From Oceanisphaera pacifica (GTDB lineage Bacteria; Pseudomonadota; Gammaproteobacteria; Enterobacterales; Aeromonadaceae): a stretch of DNA of 64,000 nucleotides. Position 1 is the first letter of the stretch. Each line of letters begins with the position of its first letter. Made by a program: the position numbers and the translations under genes. Of the stretch, positions 58,551 to 64,000 are shown in pieces. The stretch covers positions 1 through 64,000 of the forward strand of contig NZ_JAGDFX010000001.1 in NCBI RefSeq assembly GCF_017498065.1, written 5' to 3'. The notes under the pieces were generated by a model. It ran no database searches. It saw only the letters and a list, made by a program, of their open reading frames with translations, and was not told where the DNA came from.

Positions 58551-60271
58551 CAGTGATCTCCTCCCAATGTCGGCGCCAGCGGCATAAACCAATCGTCGTT
58601 ATAAACATGACCAATATCTTCAAGCAAAGGCGCACCTTGAAACATGGTGTTACGCACCCATAGCGTAGACTTGGGATCAAACTTACTCACTCCAAAAAAC
58701 GACAGTTTGCAGCGCAGCAAGTGCATGGGCAGTATGTCTTTAGCCAACAGGTTGGCTTGAATATCGCCATAAACACAGCGATCCATACTTTGAATGCGCC
58801 GCACTATGCCGCGCAGTTTAGGGCGAGCCACCATAAAGCGAGCTGTGGTGTGATCAGGATTTTCTGCAATATATTTGCATAACAGTTGATAACAGGTATA
58901 AACCGCATAACCAACGCCCAAAGGCATTTGTTTGTCTTGGCCTTTATCTAATGCGCACAGCCCTAGTCGCGGCTCCATCTTATCTTCTGAGCGATACCAA
59001 AACGTATCCAGTGCCCCCATCTGGCTAAAGTCTATTTTTAGAGCCCAGTCATAACGACGCTCAATCACTCTCTTTAGACTTTGTAGCGGCATTAATGAAT
59101 CAAGATCAAGAAATTCCTCTGCACAATGGTAATCCTCTAAACCATCAACCAACTGTGGGTATAACTCTAATAGTATTGAAACCAACAACTCTTGTCCTTG
59201 AAGCGAACAGTGCTGTTCACTCCACACTATTAAATCGTTCCAATTTTGTAATAGCGGACCTGTCTGTTTGCGCAGCGCCATTATATCTTCCATGATCCGA
59301 ACATTATTATTTGCCTGCCATGGATCCTCAGTCAGGGTTTCCGCCATGTGCTGAGCACTACGGGTTAACAGTTCATCTAATTGCAAGCGTACTCTGTCAT
59401 CGATATACCCTAAGCTGCGAACCAAGGCTAAAGCCAATTCACGCATTTCTATCCAGCGATTAATGAGCATAGGGTGATTAATAAGGTAGGGTGCCATGCC
59501 AAGGCCGGTGGAATTACCAATACCAAAATAACGCTTAATTTCCGAGCGCATTGGTTTATATTGCTGTGGGCTACGCTGTTGAGCAATATGCTCTACTTGT
59601 AACAAGCTAAAGTTTCTCAGCATTAAACATGCGAACATTTCAGCAGCAAAAGGCCGAGCAAAGTCAGGGTAACGCGTGCTCACTTTATCCCAGTCCGCCA
59701 TACCCGCTTTACCACTGCCATAAACCGCAGTGGTACGATACAGATATCCCACCTTGGCAATTTGTGCCACATCAGGCTGCTCGCCTTGGCTTAATTGCTC
59801 GACCACATAATCAAAGTTACGAGCGCTGCGGTTAGCCCGAGATAACACAAATACTCGCGCATCAACACGCCCAGCTTCTTGTAATGGAACATTGTCACGT
59901 AAAAAAGCGAAATAATCGTCTTCAATACGTCCTTCTACCAATGCCATAGTGAGATCCCATTTACTGGCAATCACACGATCGTTACGCTCAGCAGTGCTTA
60001 AGTAATCAGAGAATACCACAAAGCTAAACAGCCCATGAGGCGTGCTGATTTCATAAATAACACTGCCGTAACCTTCTGCACATAGTTCAAGATGAGCAAC
60101 ATCTATTTGCCAACGCTCCAGCATGATCCTACGCACTAATGTACGCATAAAACTCAATCGACTTTGGTGCATAGAACCCAGCCGTTCCAAGTCCATAACT
60201 TTATTAACGGGCCGTAGTGGCAGTGCATTGGGCCCCCGCAGGGAGGCCTTTATTGCTGCTAACCTCATCAT
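58550..60271 (-). CDS. Unknown 573-residue protein coupled to 57801-58550
   Basis: A 573-residue protein that I do not recognise. No signal peptide or clear membrane segment is seen. The N-terminal part is basic (MMRLAAIKASLRGPNALPL). Notable stretches are ELCAEGYGSVIYEISTPHG and FSFVVFSDYLS (about residues 64-90), EIKRYFGIGNSTGLGMAPYL (about 245), and CALDKGQDKQMPLGVGYAVYTC near 455. Cysteines are scattered, with no zinc or Fe-S pattern. The start at 60271 is supported by GAGGGT six bases upstream. The stop overlaps the next gene by one base. Codon use resembles the core genes. Confidence 0.7.
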   Translation of the reverse strand: MMRLAAIKASLRGPNALPLRPVNKVMDLERLGSMHQSRLSFMRTLVRRIMLERWQIDVAHLELCAEGYGSVIYEISTPHGLFSFVVFSDYLSTAERNDRVIASKWDLTMALVEGRIEDDYFAFLRDNVPLQEAGRVDARVFVLSRANRSARNFDYVVEQLSQGEQPDVAQIAKVGYLYRTTAVYGSGKAGMADWDKVSTRYPDFARPFAAEMFACLMLRNFSLLQVEHIAQQRSPQQYKPMRSEIKRYFGIGNSTGLGMAPYLINHPMLINRWIEMRELALALVRSLGYIDDRVRLQLDELLTRSAQHMAETLTEDPWQANNNVRIMEDIMALRKQTGPLLQNWNDLIVWSEQHCSLQGQELLVSILLELYPQLVDGLEDYHCAEEFLDLDSLMPLQSLKRVIERRYDWALKIDFSQMGALDTFWYRSEDKMEPRLGLCALDKGQDKQMPLGVGYAVYTCYQLLCKYIAENPDHTTARFMVARPKLRGIVRRIQSMDRCVYGDIQANLLAKDILPMHLLRCKLSFFGVSKFDPKSTLWVRNTMFQGAPLLEDIGHVYNDDWFMPLAPTLGGDH

Positions 60272-60666
60272 GTTTCTACCCTCGATATTACTAGATGTCC
60301 TTATTGCGTTATTTTTAAGCAAGTGAATAACATAACGCAGGGTCAGAAAGAGTAAATATTACTGCGTTATTCTTTGAATGAACGACTTAAGCTTCCTGCC
60401 TCATGGCTAGCATCATGGTGCAAAGAAACAAAAACAGACAAGGAAAATGCGTCTATCATTTGATAAGAATAATTTATCAGAATGCTATCAAGGCGCATTA
60501 ACACTGATGGCAATATAATTAACTGACTTAAAAGTTAGTAATATTTTTAGCAAAGTGAGAGCTAAGGCGGTTTTTTAAGATGTGAAAAGTGAAGAGAACA
60601 GTGTAAGTCAATATTTACACCTTGAAGCTTACGGTATTAGCCTGCTCCCTTCTCTCATCATTTTTA
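60272..60666. other. Intergenic region with repeated ATAACGCA boxes
   Basis: 395 bp between lysR and the 573-residue gene, both on the minus strand. Near the gene are three copies of ATAACGCA: in the minus orientation at about 60305-60312 and 60363-60370, and inverted at about 60332-60340. Further up, TGATAAGAATAATTTATCA (about 60461-60479) is an inverted repeat of six base pairs. The boxes could be operators for the two-gene unit. No small gene was seen. Confidence 0.55.
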
Positions 60667-61566
60667 TCAATTATTCGTCTCTTTTTGTGTGGCAATAATA
60701 AAATCAACAAACGCCTGTGCGGGAGGAGCTAACGATTTATTGTTTAACCGAATAATCCCAATACGGCGAGTGATCACCGGTGTATGTAACGGAATAAAGG
60801 TCAGTTGCGCATTATTTTTAGGAAAGGCATACCAAGGCAGTGTCGTCACACCAAAGCCCGCTTCTAACATAGCCACTAACGACATCATGTTAGAAATATA
60901 ATACTGAGAATGCGTTAACAAGGACTCCACTTCACTGCCCCGTAACAAACGAGACGTGCCGTTACTGATTAATCGATATTGCTGCAACTCTTGCCAATGC
61001 AGCTCTTTATGACTGGCCAAAGGATGATCCTTGGGGCACACCACGCCTAGCCTATCTTCCCATACGGGTGTAAAATGCTTTTCGCTTTGCCCTTGCTCAT
61101 CAAATAAGCTGGCAATGCCCACATCTACTTGTTGGTTTTCGACCATTCTTAACACCGCGTCTGAGTTATCATCAAACACACTCACGTGCAGTTCTCTATC
61201 GCCAATAAAATTCAGCAGTAACTCAGGCAAAAAATGACACGCAATAGAGGGGACAGACGCCAATCGCAAATGCCCCGTTTTATGCTCAGCCAGCAAGGCC
61301 ATATCTTCAGCAATACGATCATGATGGGCGATGAACTCTTTTGCTTTTGGCAAAAAATGCTGCCCAAAGGGTGTTAACTCAGTTTTAGCAGCACGGCTAT
61401 TATGCTTTTCAAACAAGGGTTCGCTGAGCTTATTTTCTAAGTCGCGAATTGACAGTGAAATAGCCGGCTGGGTGCGATGTGCCTTTTCAGCAGCCAAGTG
61501 AAACCCTCTCAGCTCTGCCACCCATACAAAATGACGCAGTTGAGCAACTTTAAATTCTGGCAGCAT
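60667..61566 (-). CDS. LysR-family transcriptional regulator
   Basis: A 299-residue regulator with an N-terminal winged helix-turn-helix (residues about 6-65: LRHFVWVAELRGFHLAAEKA and QPAISLSIRDLENKL) and a periplasmic-binding-like effector domain (about 90-295). The ATG at 61566 has AAGGA nine bases upstream, while the one at 61575 is immediately adjacent to it. It is divergent from the aldehyde dehydrogenase across 94 AT-rich bases, the usual layout for a LysR regulator of its neighbour. The effector is unknown. Confidence 0.92.
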   Translation of the reverse strand: MLPEFKVAQLRHFVWVAELRGFHLAAEKAHRTQPAISLSIRDLENKLSEPLFEKHNSRAAKTELTPFGQHFLPKAKEFIAHHDRIAEDMALLAEHKTGHLRLASVPSIACHFLPELLLNFIGDRELHVSVFDDNSDAVLRMVENQQVDVGIASLFDEQGQSEKHFTPVWEDRLGVVCPKDHPLASHKELHWQELQQYRLISNGTSRLLRGSEVESLLTHSQYYISNMMSLVAMLEAGFGVTTLPWYAFPKNNAQLTFIPLHTPVITRRIGIIRLNNKSLAPPAQAFVDFIIATQKETNN

Positions 61567-61660
61567 GATAAGCATTCCTTATCTATTAATATTATTAATT
61601 AATTTTTATTATTAAAGCACAACTCCTATGATGACACCAATCAAGCAAAGGAGATCAATC
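61567..61660. promoter_or_regulatory. Probable LysR operator and divergent promoter region
   Basis: The 94-bp gap contains ATTAATATTATTAATTAA (about 61586-61603) followed by TTTTTATTATTAAAG, dense in T-N11-A-type dyads. It probably carries the regulator binding site and both promoters, but no single -35/-10 pair stands out. Confidence 0.45.
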
Positions 61661-63103
61661 ATGTCTAACTCAGTATTTCGTAACTATATCGCCGGTGAAT
61701 GGGTTGAAGGCCCTAGCTCTATCGCTAACATTAGCCCCTCTGATCTTAGCGATGTCATTGGTCACTACGCCCAAGCCGATGTTGCTCAAACTCAGGCAGC
61801 CATTAGTGCCGCTACTCAAGGTCAACTCGAGTGGGAAAAAAGCGGCTTAGAACAACGTTACGCCGTACTGATGGCCATTGGCGACGAGCTGATTGCCCGT
61901 AAAGACGAGCTGGGCAAACTGCTGGCGCGTGAAGAAGGCAAAACCTTGCCAGAAGGTGCCGGGGAAATTTATCGCTCCGGTCAGTTCTTTCATTACTATG
62001 CCGCTGAAGTGCTGCGCCAAATGGGTGAAACCGCCGACTCGGTACGCCCAGGGGTCGACATTGAAACCCGTCGTGAACCGGTTGGTGTGGTTGGCATTAT
62101 TACACCTTGGAACTTTCCGACCGCCACCGGTGCCTGGAAAATTGCCCCCGCATTAGCTTTTGGTAACGCCATAGTGTGGAAGCCCGCCAACCAAGTACCC
62201 GCTTCAGCATGGGCGCTAACCGAAATCATTTCTCGCCAGCAGCTACCTGCCGGTACTTTTAACTTAGTAATGGGCCCAGGTGCCGAAGTGGGCGATGTGC
62301 TGATTAACTCGCGTGGCGTCAATGCTCTTACCTTTACCGGCTCACTGGAAACAGGTCGTAAAGTAGCCATGGCCACCGCCGGCAATTTAGTGAAATGTCA
62401 GCTAGAAATGGGCAGTAAGAACGCCTTGATAGTGTTAGATGATGCCGATTTAGACAACGCCGTTGAGTGCGCTGTGGGTGGCGCTTACGGGGGTACTGGA
62501 CAAAAATGTACCGCCTCTTCTCGCCTGATTGTTACCGAAGGCATTCACGACCGCTTTGTGGAAGCCGTTATAGCGCGCATGAAGAAACTGGTGGTGGGTA
62601 ACCCACTAACAGAAGGTGTACACATTGGTGCCGTGGCCGATGCCCGCCAAATGGAGTCGAACCTCAAGTACCTAGCGCTGGCCAAAGCAGAAGGCGGCAA
62701 CTTAGCCTATGGCGGCGACGTGATCACCGCAGAAACCGAAGGCTACTACATGCAACCGGCGCTATTTACTGACACCACCAACGACATGACCATTAACCGC
62801 GAAGAAGCCTTTGCCCCCATTGCCTGTGTAATCAAGGTAAAAGACTACAATGAAGCACTGGCGACATTAAATGATACCAACTTTGGCTTAACCGGTGGTA
62901 TTTGTACCGAATCTCTAAAGTATGCCACCGACTTTAAACGTAATGCCAAAACTGGCTGCGTAATGGTGAACCTGCCAACCGCAGGCACCGATTACCACGT
63001 GCCATTTGGCGGTCGTAAAGATTCAAGCTTTGGTCCTCGCGAGCAAGGAACTTACGCCAAAGAGTTTTACACCATTGTAAAAACGACCTACATCCGCGCT
63101 TAA
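61661..63103 (+). CDS. Aldehyde dehydrogenase, alpha-ketoglutarate-semialdehyde dehydrogenase type
   Basis: A 480-residue NAD(P)-dependent aldehyde dehydrogenase. The catalytic residues are present: Asn151 in TPWNFP, Glu249 in QLEMGSKN and Cys283 in GQKCTASSR. The C-terminal PTAGTDYHVPFGGRKDSSFG and the overall layout most resemble 2,5-dioxovalerate (alpha-ketoglutarate semialdehyde) dehydrogenases from sugar-acid and hydroxyproline catabolism, but the substrate is an inference. The start was moved to the ATG at 61661, after a perfect AAAGGAG. The dipeptidase-like gene follows by 13 bases in the same transcript. Confidence 0.9.
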   Translation: MSNSVFRNYIAGEWVEGPSSIANISPSDLSDVIGHYAQADVAQTQAAISAATQGQLEWEKSGLEQRYAVLMAIGDELIARKDELGKLLAREEGKTLPEGAGEIYRSGQFFHYYAAEVLRQMGETADSVRPGVDIETRREPVGVVGIITPWNFPTATGAWKIAPALAFGNAIVWKPANQVPASAWALTEIISRQQLPAGTFNLVMGPGAEVGDVLINSRGVNALTFTGSLETGRKVAMATAGNLVKCQLEMGSKNALIVLDDADLDNAVECAVGGAYGGTGQKCTASSRLIVTEGIHDRFVEAVIARMKKLVVGNPLTEGVHIGAVADARQMESNLKYLALAKAEGGNLAYGGDVITAETEGYYMQPALFTDTTNDMTINREEAFAPIACVIKVKDYNEALATLNDTNFGLTGGICTESLKYATDFKRNAKTGCVMVNLPTAGTDYHVPFGGRKDSSFGPREQGTYAKEFYTIVKTTYIRA

Positions 63104-63116
63104 CGGAGACAGGGCT

Positions 63117-64000
63117 ATGAGCCGAGCATTGCATAACGACATGATAGTGATCGACGGGCTTCAGTACTCCAACTGGAGCAGGGAGATCTTCGAACAACTG
63201 CACGAAGGCGGCGTCACCATGGTGCACGCCACCCTCGTTTATCACGAGCAGATCCGCGAAACCCTGATGCGCATTAGCGAGTGGAATCGCCAGTTTGAAC
63301 TGCACGGCGATATTATTATGCCAATACGCAGTGGCGACGATATCCGCCGGGCCAAAGCCGCAGGCAAAGTAGGCATTATGTTTGGGGCGCAAAACTGCTC
63401 CCCAATAGAAGACGATATTGGCATGGTCGAGGTGATGCGTAATTTAAACCTGATGATCATGCAATTAACCTACAACAACCAAAGCCTGCTGGCCTGCGGT
63501 TGCTATGAGGCCATCGATAGCGGCGTCACCCGCTTTGGCCGTCAGGTGATTAAAGAAATGAACCGTGTGGGCATGATAGTCGACATGAGCCACAGCGCCG
63601 AGCGCAGCACGCTAGAGGCCATTGAGATCTCTGAACGTCCAATCGTTATCTCTCACGCTAACCCGCTGAGCTTTCACGATGCCAAACGTAATAAGTCGGA
63701 CACCGTGCTCAAGACACTGGCTGAATCCGGTGGTTTGCTGGGCTTTAGTGCCTACCCTTTCCACCTAAAAAATGGTCCCGACTGCACCCTAGAGCAATAT
63801 TGCGACATGATTGCCCGCACTGCTGATTTAATGGGTGTAGACCGACTCGGCATTGGCACCGACTTATGCCAAGAGCAGCCTCTTTCAGTATTGGAGTGGA
63901 TGCGCAACGGCCGCTGGTCTAAAACCATGGACTATGGCGAAGGCTCTAAAGCCAATGCCGATTGGCCACGACCTTTGTCTTGGTTTCGCGATAGCCGCGA
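63117..64000 (+). CDS. M19 (renal dipeptidase) family protein, truncated by the window end
   Basis: 294 complete codons are visible and the frame is still open at the right edge. M19 hallmarks are the two late His motifs, VDMSHSAERS and VISHANPLSFHDAKRNKSD, followed by LGFSAYPFHL and LGIGTDL. The N-terminal HxD metal pair (usually DGHxD) is absent: the equivalent segment reads VIDGLQYSNW. This divergent form is also known beside betaine and related catabolic genes in pseudomonads. A peptidase role is therefore doubtful. GGAGACAGGGCT precedes the ATG. It is very likely co-transcribed with the aldehyde dehydrogenase. Confidence 0.85.
   Translation, partial: MSRALHNDMIVIDGLQYSNWSREIFEQLHEGGVTMVHATLVYHEQIRETLMRISEWNRQFELHGDIIMPIRSGDDIRRAKAAGKVGIMFGAQNCSPIEDDIGMVEVMRNLNLMIMQLTYNNQSLLACGCYEAIDSGVTRFGRQVIKEMNRVGMIVDMSHSAERSTLEAIEISERPIVISHANPLSFHDAKRNKSDTVLKTLAESGGLLGFSAYPFHLKNGPDCTLEQYCDMIARTADLMGVDRLGIGTDLCQEQPLSVLEWMRNGRWSKTMDYGEGSKANADWPRPLSWFRDSR

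Overview
The window is a typical chromosomal segment of a gammaproteobacterium. Gene content and order follow Escherichia coli blocks closely: rapA-rluA; djlA / lptD-surA-pdxA-rsmA-apaG-apaH / folA; purA / hflC-hflK-hflX-hfq-miaA-mutL-amiB-tsaE-nnr / queG / tRNA-Gly / orn / rsgA-psd-mscM / epmA; efp / epmB; dusA / zur; alr-dnaB; tRNA-Arg x3 - tRNA-Ser - csrA - alaS - recX - recA - pncC. The mixture of enteric-type synteny, moderate GC and a Tim44-like gene suggests Aeromonadales, perhaps an Oceanisphaera/Oceanimonas relative. That assignment is inference and was not tested.

Layout. Bases 1-344 hold the 5' end of a 16S rRNA gene on the minus strand with its leader, boxA and two promoters. From 952 to 6307 runs rapA, rluA, an exported unknown and a 2-hydroxyacid dehydrogenase. 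From 6397 to 14800 come outer-membrane biogenesis (djlA, lptD, surA), pdxA, rsmA, apaG, apaH and folA. From 14804 to 17886 lie obgE, rpmA, rplU and ispB. From 18478 to 29851 is a long minus-strand series from purA back to nnr (translation, membrane quality control, RNA chaperone, tRNA modification, mismatch repair, cell-wall amidase). From 29850 to 39353 are queG, a tRNA-Gly array, orn, rsgA, psd, mscM and epmA. From 39494 to 46554 are a VOC protein, guaC, efp, epmB, dusA, zur and a BASS transporter. From 46606 to 56871 are alr, dnaB, a Tim44-like protein, tRNA-Arg/Ser, csrA, alaS, recX, recA and pncC. The last 7 kb (56901-64000) is the accessory part: a TauE/SafE permease, two tightly coupled unknown genes, a LysR regulator, an aldehyde dehydrogenase and a truncated M19-type dipeptidase, probably a catabolic locus that continues past the window.

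Several genes form visible modules. EpmA, EpmB and EF-P make up the EF-P lysylation pathway. LptD and SurA are an outer-membrane protein and its chaperone. HflK and HflC form the FtsH-modulating complex. RecA and RecX sit behind an SOS promoter whose LexA box fills the -35/-10 spacer.

The most unusual non-coding feature is a set of dispersed palindromic repeats concentrated in intergenic regions, especially at convergent gene ends (6308-6396, 14196-14314, 17887-18430, 41190-41345) and around 43360-44029 and 50257-50803. Two copies are 138 bp long, MITE-like, and differ at four positions. Another pair is 153 bp long, almost identical, inverted and 32 kb apart. No CRISPR array, prophage or IS transposase was seen. 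All motif and coordinate statements come from reading the sequence by eye; no search was run.
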